DNA of 64,000 nt from Gemmata massiliana. Its GTDB lineage: Bacteria > Planctomycetota > Planctomycetia > Gemmatales > Gemmataceae. This document shows positions 33,447 to 42,779 of the stretch, piece after piece. The notes under the pieces are model-generated. The model was not told the DNA's origin, did not search any database, and saw nothing but the letters and a program-made list of their open reading frames with translations. Every line of letters begins with the position of its first letter. Positions within the stretch are counted from its first letter, which is position 1. The position numbers and the translations under genes were made by a program. The stretch lies in contig NZ_LR593886.1 in the NCBI RefSeq assembly GCF_901538265.1, forward strand, positions 6,655,738-6,719,737. Reading direction: 5' to 3'.

Positions 33447-34601
33447 ATGACACCGGCACTGTCCCCGCCGCCGAGCACTCCGCCCGCGAAGTCCACTTTG
33501 CGGAGCGGGTGCCTGCTCCCGGTGGCGGTGCTGTTCTTTCTGCTCTCGGTCCTCGTCAACGTCGTGTTCCTGCTCGGCTACACGGGCGCGATCAGCGACC
33601 CGTTGGCCGAAACTCCCGATACCCTCAACGAGCAATTTTACCTCGGGGACACCCACGCACGCGACAAGGTCGCAATCGTTCGCGTGAGCGGAGTCATTAC
33701 CGACGGCGGGATCGCGTACCCGGTTCAGCAACTCCGTGCGGCGGCCGCGGACCGACACGTCAAAGTCGTGGTTCTGCGCGTCGACAGCCCCGGTGGAACC
33801 GTTACCGCGAGCGAAGAACTCTATCAGTGCATCCTGAACTTGCGAGACAACACCGGGCGCCGGTTCCCCGGCACCGGTCCCAAACCGGTCTCGGTGTCGA
33901 TGGGCGGACTGGCGACCTCCGGCGGGTACTACATCGCCACCGCCGGGAACCCGATCGTCGCAGAGAAGACGACCATCACCGGTTCCATCGGCGTGTTCGC
34001 CGCGCTCCCCAATGTCGCGGAGTGGGCGCACAAGAATGGCGTGAAACTCGAACTCGTGAAGGCCGGCGGCATCAAAGCGAGTGGGTCGTTCTTCCACGAC
34101 CTCGGGCCGGAAGAACGGCAAACGTGGCAGGACACCGTTGATAACGCCTACGACGAGTTCCTCAAAACGATCGCGGCCGGCCGACCGGGACTCAACCCGG
34201 ACGCGCTTCAGCACGAACCCGTGATCCAGCGCGTGGTGCAAGAGCGCGACGAGAAGGGGAACCCGAAACTCGTAAACGGCAAAACGGTCGATGTGAAATA
34301 CACCCGCGTTCGGGCCGACGGGGGGACGTTCACCGCACAACAGGCCCACCAGTTCAAACTGATTGACGGAATCGAGGATCTGCCCAACGCGATCCGCAAC
34401 GCGGCCGTCCGCGCCGGGCTGTCGAGCTTCAAGGCGATCGTGTACGAGCGCCCCCAGGGGTTGGTCGAAAAGCTCACGGGTGTGAAGGTTCAAGGGCGCG
34501 GGGGCGCGTTCGAGATTCCGGACGTTAGCGCTAACTTGACACCGCGTCTCTGGTACCTTGCGCCCACCGCCGATGCCGGATTGCTTGCCCCGAATCCTTA
34601 A
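33447..34601 (+). CDS. sppA: Signal peptide peptidase SppA (S49)
   Basis: 384 residues. One N-terminal membrane helix (LLPVAVLFFLLSVLVNVVFL) anchors a single S49 protease domain: VVLRVDSPGGTVTASEELY, MGGLATSGGYYIATAGN with catalytic Ser158, ITGSIGV, and KAGGIKASGSF with Lys210 as the general base. This is the short form found in Gram-positive bacteria and archaea, acting outside the inner membrane on leftover signal peptides. A linker of about 60 residues near the C-terminal half is longer than usual. Probably in one transcript with the DHH gene. Confidence 0.93.
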   Translation: MTPALSPPPSTPPAKSTLRSGCLLPVAVLFFLLSVLVNVVFLLGYTGAISDPLAETPDTLNEQFYLGDTHARDKVAIVRVSGVITDGGIAYPVQQLRAAAADRHVKVVVLRVDSPGGTVTASEELYQCILNLRDNTGRRFPGTGPKPVSVSMGGLATSGGYYIATAGNPIVAEKTTITGSIGVFAALPNVAEWAHKNGVKLELVKAGGIKASGSFFHDLGPEERQTWQDTVDNAYDEFLKTIAAGRPGLNPDALQHEPVIQRVVQERDEKGNPKLVNGKTVDVKYTRVRADGGTFTAQQAHQFKLIDGIEDLPNAIRNAAVRAGLSSFKAIVYERPQGLVEKLTGVKVQGRGGAFEIPDVSANLTPRLWYLAPTADAGLLAPNP

Positions 34602-35069
34602 TCCGCTACAGCGATCTGCTCAATTCTTGGACACCTGTCGTTCTTTTGGCCGCCCTAACCACATTGGACAGTTGGTTACCATCCACGAAATGGGTCACAT
34701 TTTGGTTGGCCCTGAATTTGGGTGCTATCATTCGCACAACACTCACAGCGCCAACGAAATATCGCCTTCCTCGTCTGAAATCCTGAAACTGTTTGCGGTT
34801 GACGACGATCTTATTAGTAGTAAGCCGCGTCGCTTCAGCAGTCTCGGCACGCTCTGTGCAGGAAAATTTCGCTCCATCCTACCCTTCCGGGGCGGTTTAG
34901 TGAAAGATGCACCGGGTAAGCCGCCTATAGTACTTGCCGTCGGGAAAATAGAACTGCAACGGGGCGATTTCGCTTCGGGAATTTCTAGATCCCGTTGAAT
35001 CGAATTTAACCCAATAGGCTCCAACGGTTATGGCCGAACGGATGCTGAGGACCTGGGAGGTACACCACA
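34602..35069. other. Intergenic stretch without a supported gene
   Basis: 468 AT-richer bases after sppA. Open frames on both strands overlap one another and have unlike-host codon use; one on the plus strand includes HEMGH, discussed among the rejected items. The end holds GGGAGGT, the ribosome-binding site of the next gene. No RNA gene or clear terminator was found. Confidence 0.5.
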
Positions 35070-35534
35070 ATGGCCCGCCAAGATGCTCTCCTGAGACTGC
35101 ATAAGAGCTTGATCGCCCGGCGCACCGAACTCCGGAAGCGGCTCGGGCTTGAACTTGAAGAACTTGCACACATCAAACACTCTTCCGCTTCGGGCGACGC
35201 GGCGGACGCGGCGTTCGACGCGAGTGGGGAAGAAATTTCCTCGACGCTTGCCGAACTCGAAGCGAAAGAGTTGGCCCAAATCGAGCGTGCTCTCCGGCGT
35301 CTCAAAGCCGGCACCTACGGCAAGTGCGAAGTGTGTGCGATCAAGATCCCCGTGGCCCGGCTCAACGCGCTGCCGTTCAGCACGCTGTGCGTGAAGTGCC
35401 AACGGGAAATGGAACTCGACGGCGGTTGGGCCGCCGACCACGTCGGAACCGACTGGGGGCGGATCTCGGACGGCAACCCGATGGAAGACCGCGAGTTCCG
35501 GCTCGCCGACATCGAAAGCGATCTCGGCAAGTAA
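35070..35534 (+). CDS. DksA/TraR-type zinc-finger protein
   Basis: 154 residues. Residues about 5-75 form the helical coiled coil of the DksA family. The C4 zinc finger follows: CEVC (Cys86, Cys89) and CVKC (Cys107, Cys110) with the typical GTYGKCEVC and FSTLCVKCQ. DksA homologues bind RNA polymerase in the secondary channel and modulate rRNA and stress promoters with ppGpp. The acidic tip, normally two Asp residues in the coiled coil, is present as GDAADAAFDAS. GGGAGGT precedes the ATG. A strong intrinsic terminator follows. Confidence 0.88.
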   Translation: MARQDALLRLHKSLIARRTELRKRLGLELEELAHIKHSSASGDAADAAFDASGEEISSTLAELEAKELAQIERALRRLKAGTYGKCEVCAIKIPVARLNALPFSTLCVKCQREMELDGGWAADHVGTDWGRISDGNPMEDREFRLADIESDLGK

Positions 35535-35557
35535 CGCCGTTTAGACGGATTACACCG

Positions 35558-35590
35558 AGCCCGCGGCCTTTGTAGGCTGCGGGCTTTTTT
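35558..35590 (+). terminator. Intrinsic terminator after the DksA-type gene
   Basis: AGCCCGCGGCC and GGCTGCGGGCT form an imperfect GC-rich stem with a short loop, directly followed by six Ts: the clearest intrinsic terminator in the window. Confidence 0.85.
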
Positions 35591-35743
35591 CGTTTTGTGC
35601 TTGGAGTAATTCACCGATTGCGCGGTTTCGCCCGGAGGGTACTCGCGCGCCGGGAGTGCGGGAGAGTAAAGTGGAAGCGGTTGAACGGGCTCGAGTGCTC
35701 CAAACACCACGCGCCGGGCCAGTTTTCACTCAAGGCGGACGTC

Positions 35744-36874
35744 ATGCGCAGGCAGCTGCTACTTGTGGTCGGGTTTATGGCGTGCTCGTTCCTCGGTGGG
35801 CTGGCGGCGGAGTCTCTGGTGCGCGGAGGGAGCGTATCGGCAGAGCCCGGTCGAGGGCTGTCGCCGATGGACACGACGAACGGGGCGAGTCTTCCGCACG
35901 ATCGGTTCCAAGTCGTCATTCAGCAAATCAGCCGATCTGTCGTGGCGGTAGATGCGGTGAAGCCCGCGCCCACCGGTGCAAATAAGTCGGACCCAGTCGA
36001 GGAATCCGGCTCCGGCGTGATTGTGAAGTTCCCCGGTACGAACGGTGTGGTCGTCGTCACGAACTACCACGTCGTAGGTGCAGCCTCACCCGGAAAGGTG
36101 TACGTCACGCTCTCGGACGGCCGGATCGTACAGCCGGCGCGGATTTGGGGTGACCCGGAATCGGACCTCTCGCTGCTGAACATTGATGATACCAGCCTCC
36201 CCGCCGCCGAACTCGCGGACAGCGCCCGCGTGAAGCGCGGACAGTGGGTGCTCGCGTTCGGGAGCCCGTTCGGGCTGAACCAAACGGTCACGCACGGAAT
36301 CATCTCCGCGACCGACCGCGGGCAGATTTCGCTCGGTTCTACGATCCGCATCAAAGAATTCCTGCAAACCGACGCCGCGATCAACCCGGGGTCCAGTGGC
36401 GGACCGCTGGTCGACCTCGACGGCCGCGTGGTGGGCATCAACACCGCGATCGCGTCCAAGAGCGGGAGCAACAGCGGTGTGTCGTTCAGCATCCCGGCGA
36501 ATCTGGTGAAGCGGATCGGAAGCCAGCTCATTGAGAAGGGCGTGGTGACGCGCGGGTACCTCGGCGTCCAGCTCGCGAGCGCGATCGAACCCGCGGAGGC
36601 TCTGCGGCTCGGCTTGAACCGGGTAAGTGGTGCGCTGGTGGAGATCGTTCACCCGAACACGCCCGCGGCAGCGGCCGGGTTCCGCGTGGGCGACGTGGTT
36701 CTGCGGATTGAAGACGTGGACCTGCGTGACGAGAACCACCTCATCAACGTCGTGTCTGCTCTCCCGCCCGGTCAGAAGGTGAAACTAACTGTGTGGCGCG
36801 ACCGGAAGGCCCTGGAAGTGGAAGTCGTTGTGGGCGACCACGGCGGTCAAAAGGTCCGGGCGAACAAACCGTAA
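35744..36874 (+). CDS. HtrA/DegP-type serine protease with PDZ domain
   Basis: 376 residues. N-terminal signal or anchor helix (RRQLLLVVGFMACSFLGGLA), then a trypsin-like protease with the triad His109 (VVTNYHVV), Asp141 (DPESDLSLL) and Ser218 (NPGSSGGPL), followed by one PDZ domain (YLGVQLASAIEP, VEIVHPNTPAAAAGFRVGDV). This is the one-PDZ DegS/HtrA layout, acting in the periplasm in protein quality control or signalling. The ATG at 35744 follows AAGGCGG; the frame is open upstream but that part lacks signal-peptide logic. A 25-bp hairpin lies after the gene. Confidence 0.93.
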   Translation: MRRQLLLVVGFMACSFLGGLAAESLVRGGSVSAEPGRGLSPMDTTNGASLPHDRFQVVIQQISRSVVAVDAVKPAPTGANKSDPVEESGSGVIVKFPGTNGVVVVTNYHVVGAASPGKVYVTLSDGRIVQPARIWGDPESDLSLLNIDDTSLPAAELADSARVKRGQWVLAFGSPFGLNQTVTHGIISATDRGQISLGSTIRIKEFLQTDAAINPGSSGGPLVDLDGRVVGINTAIASKSGSNSGVSFSIPANLVKRIGSQLIEKGVVTRGYLGVQLASAIEPAEALRLGLNRVSGALVEIVHPNTPAAAAGFRVGDVVLRIEDVDLRDENHLINVVSALPPGQKVKLTVWRDRKALEVEVVVGDHGGQKVRANKP

Positions 36875-36935
36875 GCAACCGTCTCATGGCGAACGGCCGG
36901 TGTGAGCCGGCCGGTGTAAACTCGAAGCCGACCAC

Positions 36936-36989
36936 GCAGCCTATTCAGCGAACCCCGCCCTTGCGGGCGGGGTTCGCTGAATAGGCTGC
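36936..36989 (+). terminator. 25-bp perfect hairpin after the HtrA gene
   Basis: 36936-36960 and 36965-36989 are perfect complements with a TTGC loop. No T-run follows on either strand. It is a very stable stem between the HtrA gene and the converging small membrane-protein gene and probably stops or protects both transcripts. Confidence 0.6.
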
Positions 36990-37003
36990 GACACCAACGA
37001 AAA

Positions 37004-37029
37004 AAGGGCCGCCATTCGTGGCGGCCCTT
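37004..37029 (-). terminator. Intrinsic terminator of the 35-aa membrane-protein gene
   Basis: A 10-bp stem AAGGGCCGCC/GGCGGCCCTT with a 6-nt loop. On the minus strand it runs into seven Ts (the A-run at 36999-37005). It is placed 80 bases after the stop codon of the small minus-strand gene. Confidence 0.7.
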
Positions 37030-37109
37030 AGTGTTTGTTCGGTCGCGAGTCCAAGCGAATCGATCGGAGTGAGCGTTCTGCGCGGGTGTCTAGCGGTGGG
37101 GTACGGGAC

Positions 37110-37217
37110 TTACTCTTCGTCCTTGCGGTTGTTGCGCAGGAACAGCATCAGTCCGATCAGCACCAACAGGGCGACGAACATCGCACCCATCGTGTACCAG
37201 CTGCTCAAAAAATCCAT
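37110..37217 (-). CDS. Small single-pass membrane protein (35 aa)
   Basis: The minus strand encodes a 35-residue protein starting MDFLSSWYTMGAMFVALLVL: a short polar start, one hydrophobic helix (MFVALLVLIGLMLFL) and a charged end RNNRKDEE. ATG 37217 is preceded by AAAGGGA at the right distance, and an intrinsic terminator follows, so the gene has its own full set of signals. The positive residues right after the helix suggest N-out, C-in. Function unknown. It lies just upstream of, and divergent from, gltB. Confidence 0.7.
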   Translation of the reverse strand: MDFLSSWYTMGAMFVALLVLIGLMLFLRNNRKDEE

Positions 37218-37522
37218 GATCGGTTCCCTTTGGTTAAGCCCGTTTTGGGCGGCCAAGATAAACAGCGGGCGCGGTTTCGACACGCACAAATTTCGGACGA
37301 CCCGTCCGCCGGGCTGTTAAAATCAAACGTGTTCTACTCGCCGGTTCGATCCGCTGCAAGCGGCCCCGCAAAAATCTTTCATTTCTCAGCATTACGAACT
37401 ACTTGCCACCGGCCCCCCCGTGGGCGAAGATGAACCGTTGCCCGCCACGGCATTGTGGCAACCGTTAGAATTTTTGACATCGAGACATCTCCATCTCCCC
37501 CCAGAAACAGGTGAAGGCGCCG

Positions 37523-40500
37523 ATGAACGCGACCGGTCTGGAACGGGTCCGCAGTGGCAACCTCCTGTACACCGACGACGTGGGCCGCGACGCCTGCGGG
37601 ATCGGCGGCATCGCCGCCCGGGACGGGAAACCGTCCGCGGAACTGCTCCGAAAAGCCGTCGGCGCGCTCAAAGCGATGGAACACCGCGGGGGCGTGTGCG
37701 GCGACGCGGGCGACGGGGCCGGGCTCCTGTTCGCGCCCCCGCAGACCTTCTTCAAAGAAGAGGCGAAGCGCCTCCGGTTCGACGGCGCGCGAGACCTGCG
37801 CCCGGAAGACACGATCGCGGTCGGCGCGCTGTTCATCTTCGAGGCCGATCCAGCGCGCGGGGACGCGGCCCGCACTCTGGTGCGCGAGGCGCTCGCCGGT
37901 GGTCCGGTGAAATTCCTCGGGTTCCGCCCGGTGCCTGTCAATGACGATGTTCTGCCGGCCAAGGCGCGGACGACGCGCCCGACGGCCATCGAGCACGTGC
38001 TGTTCAAAGTCGAAGGCGACGCGACCGCGGCCGACCGGTGGCTCGTGCGGGCGCGCCTCGAACTGCGCGAGCGCCTCGCGAGCGCCAAACTCGCGGCCTA
38101 CGTCGTGTCGCTCTCGGCGACGCTCGTGGGCTACAAGGGACTGATGACGAGCGGCCAGCTCGCGGACTTCTACAAGGACTTCACGAGCCCCGGGTTCGAG
38201 ACGGGCGTCGCCACGTTCCACCGCCGATACAGCACGAACACGTTCCCGAACTGGACGCTCGCGCAACCGTTCCGGCTCACCTGTCACAACGGCGAGATCA
38301 ACACGATCCGCACCACCCGCAACGCGGTGTCCGCGTTCGCGCGCGGGCTGCAACCGCCGCTCCCCGGCGGCGACCTGCTGACGCCCAAGATGAGCGACTC
38401 GGCCAGCCTCGACGAGTGGGTCGAGTACCTGATGCGCGAGCAGAACTGGAGCCTCCTGCGCGCGCTGCGGCTCTCCGTGCCGCCCGTGTGGGACACCGAA
38501 GCCGACGTGTGGGGGCAAGAGGCGTTCGACCTCTTCACCTACTACCGGCGCGCGTTCGGGAGCCTCGCCGCATGGGACGGCCCGGCGGGCATCATCGGAA
38601 CCGACGGGCGCATGCTCGTCGGGCTGGTGGACCGCATGGGGTTGCGCCCGGTGCGCTGGTGCTCGGACAGCCGTGGGTGGTTGTACATCGGCAGCGAGTC
38701 CGGAGTGTTCGGCCTCGACACGACCACGATCGTCGCGAGCGGGCAGCTCCAGCCGGGGCAGATGATCGCCCTCGACACCGAGACCGGCGAGCGCCTCGAC
38801 AGCTACCAGATCATGGCCCGCGTCGTAACCGAAGCGCAAAGCGAACTCGGCGACGTGCGCGACCTGAACCGCCGGCAGATCATCATCCCCGAAGGGTTCG
38901 ACTACACGCGGCAAACGGACGACACCGTGGGCGCGATGCTCACGGACCGCTCGTGGTCCCTGGACCACTTGCTCCAGGCCGCGGGCTGGGACTTCGACCG
39001 CGCGGTGTTCGTGCGCGAAATGGCGAAGCTCAAGAAGGAGCCGCTGTCGAGCATGGGCCACGACCGCGTGCTGACCGTGTTCAGCGCGCACCACCCCACG
39101 CTGTTCAAGTACCTGCAACAGACGTTCGCCGAAGTCACCAACCCGCCCATCGACCCGTACCGCGAGGGCGGGGCGATGTCGCTGACGACCTACCTCGGGC
39201 GCGGGCCGCTCACGAGCACCGGTGGAACCGGCAACACCGAAGCAGAAGCGCTCCCGACGCGGCAAATGGAGCTCCCCTCCCCCGTCATCTCGGACGCGAT
39301 CGTCGAGGAGATCCGGCAGAACGAGGTGCTCGGCTTCAAACTGCTCGACGCGACGTTCCCGCTCCAGGGCGGCACGGACGCGCTGCGGTCGAGCCTCGTC
39401 GCGCTCCAGAGCGCGGCGGAGAAGGCCGTTCACGACGGCTACCACGTGCTCTGCCTCTCTGATAAGGAGGCGTGCAAGCGCGGGATCTTCCCGATCCCGT
39501 CGCTGCTCGCACTCGGCGCGGTCCACCAGTACCTGTGCCGCCAGGGATTGCGTGACAAGTGCAGCCTGATCGTGCAGGCCGGCGACATCCAAGAGGGCCA
39601 CGACATCTGCTGTCTGGTCGCGTTCGGTGCGGACGCGGTTCACCCGTACCTGATGCTTCGTCTTGTGAAGGACGGGCTGACGTTCAAAGACCCGGACTCG
39701 AAGCAGGAACTCAAGATCGACGCGCGCGAGGCGCTGGAGAACCTGTTCGCGGCGCTCGAAGACACGATCAAGAAGGTGATTTCCAAGATGGGGATCACCA
39801 CCATTGAGGGCTACCGCGGCGCACAATTGTTCGAGGCGGTCGGGTTCGGCCCAGACCTCATGGCGTTCTTCGGCGAGTTCCCGAGTCGCTTGGGCGGCAT
39901 CGGGTTCGCGGAACTGGTGGACGACGCCCAGTGGCGCGTGCAGCAGGCCGAGAAGATGACCGTGCTGGGCCGCAACCGCGACTACCACGCTTTCAATGCG
40001 AAAGTGCGTATGGCACTTCGCGACGCCGTGAAAGAAGCACACCCAGAACCCGAACAGGGCGGCGGGGAGATGGCCTACACTGCTCCGCCGGGCGACGACA
40101 ACCCCGGCGCGTCCCAGCGCGTGGCCGACAAGTTCGTCAAGTTCACGGACATGGTGAACACCCGCGTGCCCACGGTGTTGCGCGACCTGTTCTCGGTCGA
40201 ACCGGTCACACAGCACACGCCCCTCGCGGACGTCCAAGCCGCTGGCCCGATGATCGCGGACCACTTCCGCGGCGCCGCGATGAGCCACGGCGCGCTCACG
40301 GGCGCGTCGCACATGACGATCGCCGCAGCTGTGAACGAACTCGGCGCGACGAGTAACTCCGGCGAGGGCGGCGAGGCCCGCTGGCGCAACGACCTCCCGG
40401 AGCGGGCCTACGGCGCGTTCTGGGAGAAGGTTCGTGCCCAGCGCGTCGCGCACCCGGAGATCTACACCCTGGATGGCGACATCGCGAAGAGCCGGTTCCG

Positions 40501-42244
40501 CAGCCGCATCCGGCAGATCGCGTCCGGCCGGTTCGGGGTGGACGCCGAGTACCTGGTGAACGCGGACGAGATCTCGATCAAGATGGCGCAGGGCGCGAAG
40601 CCCGGCGAGGGCGGCCAGTTGATGGGCAAGAAGGTGACGACCGAGATCGCGGAGATCCGGTTCGCCAAGCCCGGTACGGACCTCATCAGCCCGCCGCCGC
40701 ACCACGATATCTACAGCATCGAAGACCTCGCACAGCTCATCTACGACCTGAAGGCGGTGAAGCCCGGTATCCCGGTGTCGGTGAAGCTGGTCGCGGTGGA
40801 GAACATCGGGACCATCGCAGTCGGCGTGGCAAAGGCCGGGGCCGACATCATCGAGATCGACGGCATTGATGGCGGCACCGGCGCCGCGATGGTGTCGAGC
40901 AAGGAGCACGCCGGGCTGCCGAGCGAAATGGGGCTCGCGGAAGCGCACCAGGCGCTCGTGGTGAACGGGCTGCGCACGAGCGTAAAGCTCCGCGTCGGGG
41001 GCGGGATCAAGAACGGGCAGGACGTCATCAAGTACGCCCTGTTCGGCGCGGACGAGTTCAGCTTCGGCCAGGGGCTGATGGTGTCCGTCGGGTGCATCGT
41101 GTGCAAGTCGTGCCACATCCCGAACTGCCCGACCGGGATCACGGGTAGCCCGGAGATCTTCAAGGGGCACCCAGAACACACGAAGGCGTACCTGCACGCG
41201 GTCGCGCACGAAGTACGGGTGCTGCTGTCCCGCATGGGGTTCAAGCACATCTCCGAGATCACCGGGCGCTCGGACCTGCTGGTTCCGCGCACGGACCTCA
41301 AGGAGAAGCACCCGCGTGCCGCGCTCTTGAACCTCGCGAAGTTCATCCAGCCCGACATGGCCCTGTCGCGGCTCGCCGAAACGCACCCGCAAACGCCCCC
41401 CGGCCGCGGGCTGTGCGACATCACCGGGTCGCTCAACGACCGACTGTTCGCCGCGGCGTTTGACGCGATCGACACGGCCCAGAACGCGGACCTCGTGTTC
41501 CGGGTGCGCAACTCGGACCGCGCGGTGGGGGCGACGGTGGCCGGGCAGATCGCGAAGCTGTACGGCCGCGAGGGGATACCGAACCACCGCAAGATCAAGG
41601 CCCGACTCGAAGGCGAAGCGGGCCAGAGCTTCGGCGCGTGGTGCGTCAACGGTCTCGACCTGGAGCTGCGCGGGTTCGCCCAAGACGGCGTCGCGAAGGG
41701 CATCTCCGGCGGCACGGTGGTCGTCACGCTGGACTACACCGTCAGCACTTACGGCGGCGAGATCCAGAGTGTAGCCGGCAACAACGTGGGTTACGGGGCG
41801 ACCGGCGGCACCATCTTCGTCGGCGGGCGCGCCGGACACCGTCTCGGCATCCGCAACTCGGGCGCGACGATCGTGGCCGAGGCCGCGGGCAAGTATGCGT
41901 GCGAGTACATGACACGCGGGAAGGTGCTCATCCTGGGGCCGGTCGAGAACGAGATCGGGTCCGGGATGACCGGCGGCGAGCTGTTCATCTTCGACCCGAA
42001 GACGGACGTCCCCGCGAAGCTGCACGGCAAGAGCGTGACCGTGATCGACTGTGCCCACATCGATTACGAGTGGATGCACCCGCTGCTGCACCAGTACTTC
42101 GCGCGAACCGGGAGCCGTCAGGCCGAGTACCTGCTGAAGAACTGGGCCGACGTGCGCCGCGGGCGCCGGCTGCGCAAGGTGCTGCCGCTCGCGGTCGCCC
42201 GCGCAATGGAAGACCTCAAAACGGCCGGCACCAACGCGGGCTGA
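37523..42244 (+). CDS. gltB: Glutamate synthase large subunit
   Basis: 1573 residues, full family length. The glutaminase domain has the N-terminal nucleophile Cys25 in RDACGIGG after a short propeptide, and MEHRGGVCGDAGDGAG. The central and FMN-binding parts include AGDIQEGHDICC, GEGGEARWRNDLP and GGQLMGKKVTTEIA. The 3Fe-4S cluster motif is CIVCKSCHIPNCPTG, and the C-terminal beta-helix has GGTVVVTLDY and GYGATGGTIFVGG. It makes two glutamates from glutamine and 2-oxoglutarate. ATG 37523 chosen, with a GTG four codons earlier possible. The small subunit (gltD) is not adjacent; the next gene converges on it. Cytoplasmic. Confidence 0.97.
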   Translation: MNATGLERVRSGNLLYTDDVGRDACGIGGIAARDGKPSAELLRKAVGALKAMEHRGGVCGDAGDGAGLLFAPPQTFFKEEAKRLRFDGARDLRPEDTIAVGALFIFEADPARGDAARTLVREALAGGPVKFLGFRPVPVNDDVLPAKARTTRPTAIEHVLFKVEGDATAADRWLVRARLELRERLASAKLAAYVVSLSATLVGYKGLMTSGQLADFYKDFTSPGFETGVATFHRRYSTNTFPNWTLAQPFRLTCHNGEINTIRTTRNAVSAFARGLQPPLPGGDLLTPKMSDSASLDEWVEYLMREQNWSLLRALRLSVPPVWDTEADVWGQEAFDLFTYYRRAFGSLAAWDGPAGIIGTDGRMLVGLVDRMGLRPVRWCSDSRGWLYIGSESGVFGLDTTTIVASGQLQPGQMIALDTETGERLDSYQIMARVVTEAQSELGDVRDLNRRQIIIPEGFDYTRQTDDTVGAMLTDRSWSLDHLLQAAGWDFDRAVFVREMAKLKKEPLSSMGHDRVLTVFSAHHPTLFKYLQQTFAEVTNPPIDPYREGGAMSLTTYLGRGPLTSTGGTGNTEAEALPTRQMELPSPVISDAIVEEIRQNEVLGFKLLDATFPLQGGTDALRSSLVALQSAAEKAVHDGYHVLCLSDKEACKRGIFPIPSLLALGAVHQYLCRQGLRDKCSLIVQAGDIQEGHDICCLVAFGADAVHPYLMLRLVKDGLTFKDPDSKQELKIDAREALENLFAALEDTIKKVISKMGITTIEGYRGAQLFEAVGFGPDLMAFFGEFPSRLGGIGFAELVDDAQWRVQQAEKMTVLGRNRDYHAFNAKVRMALRDAVKEAHPEPEQGGGEMAYTAPPGDDNPGASQRVADKFVKFTDMVNTRVPTVLRDLFSVEPVTQHTPLADVQAAGPMIADHFRGAAMSHGALTGASHMTIAAAVNELGATSNSGEGGEARWRNDLPERAYGAFWEKVRAQRVAHPEIYTLDGDIAKSRFRSRIRQIASGRFGVDAEYLVNADEISIKMAQGAKPGEGGQLMGKKVTTEIAEIRFAKPGTDLISPPPHHDIYSIEDLAQLIYDLKAVKPGIPVSVKLVAVENIGTIAVGVAKAGADIIEIDGIDGGTGAAMVSSKEHAGLPSEMGLAEAHQALVVNGLRTSVKLRVGGGIKNGQDVIKYALFGADEFSFGQGLMVSVGCIVCKSCHIPNCPTGITGSPEIFKGHPEHTKAYLHAVAHEVRVLLSRMGFKHISEITGRSDLLVPRTDLKEKHPRAALLNLAKFIQPDMALSRLAETHPQTPPGRGLCDITGSLNDRLFAAAFDAIDTAQNADLVFRVRNSDRAVGATVAGQIAKLYGREGIPNHRKIKARLEGEAGQSFGAWCVNGLDLELRGFAQDGVAKGISGGTVVVTLDYTVSTYGGEIQSVAGNNVGYGATGGTIFVGGRAGHRLGIRNSGATIVAEAAGKYACEYMTRGKVLILGPVENEIGSGMTGGELFIFDPKTDVPAKLHGKSVTVIDCAHIDYEWMHPLLHQYFARTGSRQAEYLLKNWADVRRGRRLRKVLPLAVARAMEDLKTAGTNAG

Positions 42245-42779
42245 CCGGCGCCGCGCCCGGTCCGTGTGTTCGCCATCGAATCGGGCGATTGAAACGATGA
42301 TTGTGGCCCTCAATCCCCGTGCGCCGCTCGAAAACGGGTGCGATGCACGGGGATAACAATTGCTGATATTTCCCGGCCCGAACACCTGCACCAGCAATCA
42401 AAAACGACTCAAAGCTTTTCCGAATCAGACTTTCCGCCAATAGCGCCCAACTCCGATTCCATTCAGATGGCTAACAATCGCTGCATTTCGCCCCAATTTG
42501 GGTAGTGGAAGTGTCGTCTGCGAGCGGAAACGGAAGCTCCCCGATATCGAATGCACCATGTTTGCTCGAAAACACGAACCCCTCGCTCCGCGAGCCGACC
42601 ACGTCATGCGTTCCCGTCTGCAACGAAGCTCGATTTACCCAATTATACACTAGTGAACAAATTTATCAAGAAATTTCGGCGCCGATAGGAATTAAACGCA
42701 ACAGTTCGTTTCGACGTAACGCAACGAGGGGAGCCAGTGGCTCCCCTCTCATTCGGGTGATTGCTTTGGTGCGGGTACG
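42245..42779. other. Intergenic region between convergent genes
   Basis: 535 bases after gltB. AT-rich around 42590-42700. A short perfect hairpin at 42726-42748 (GAGGGGAGCC/GGCTCCCCTC, 3-nt loop) lies 32 bases beyond the end of the alanine-rich gene and could end its transcript. Open frames here have no ribosome-binding site or family likeness. Confidence 0.5.

Noticed and set aside
34558-34998. A plus-strand frame containing HEMGH, like the zinc site of metalloproteases.
   Set aside because: It starts inside sppA without a ribosome-binding site, has unlike-host codon use, lacks the third zinc ligand spacing of known families and has no other protease features; five residues can arise by chance.
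37379-42397. A very long open frame on the minus strand opposite gltB (about 1670 codons).
   Set aside because: It is the antisense shadow of a highly conserved gene in GC-rich DNA; its composition (Arg/Ala/Val/His rich, no domains) and lack of start signals show that it is not a protein gene.
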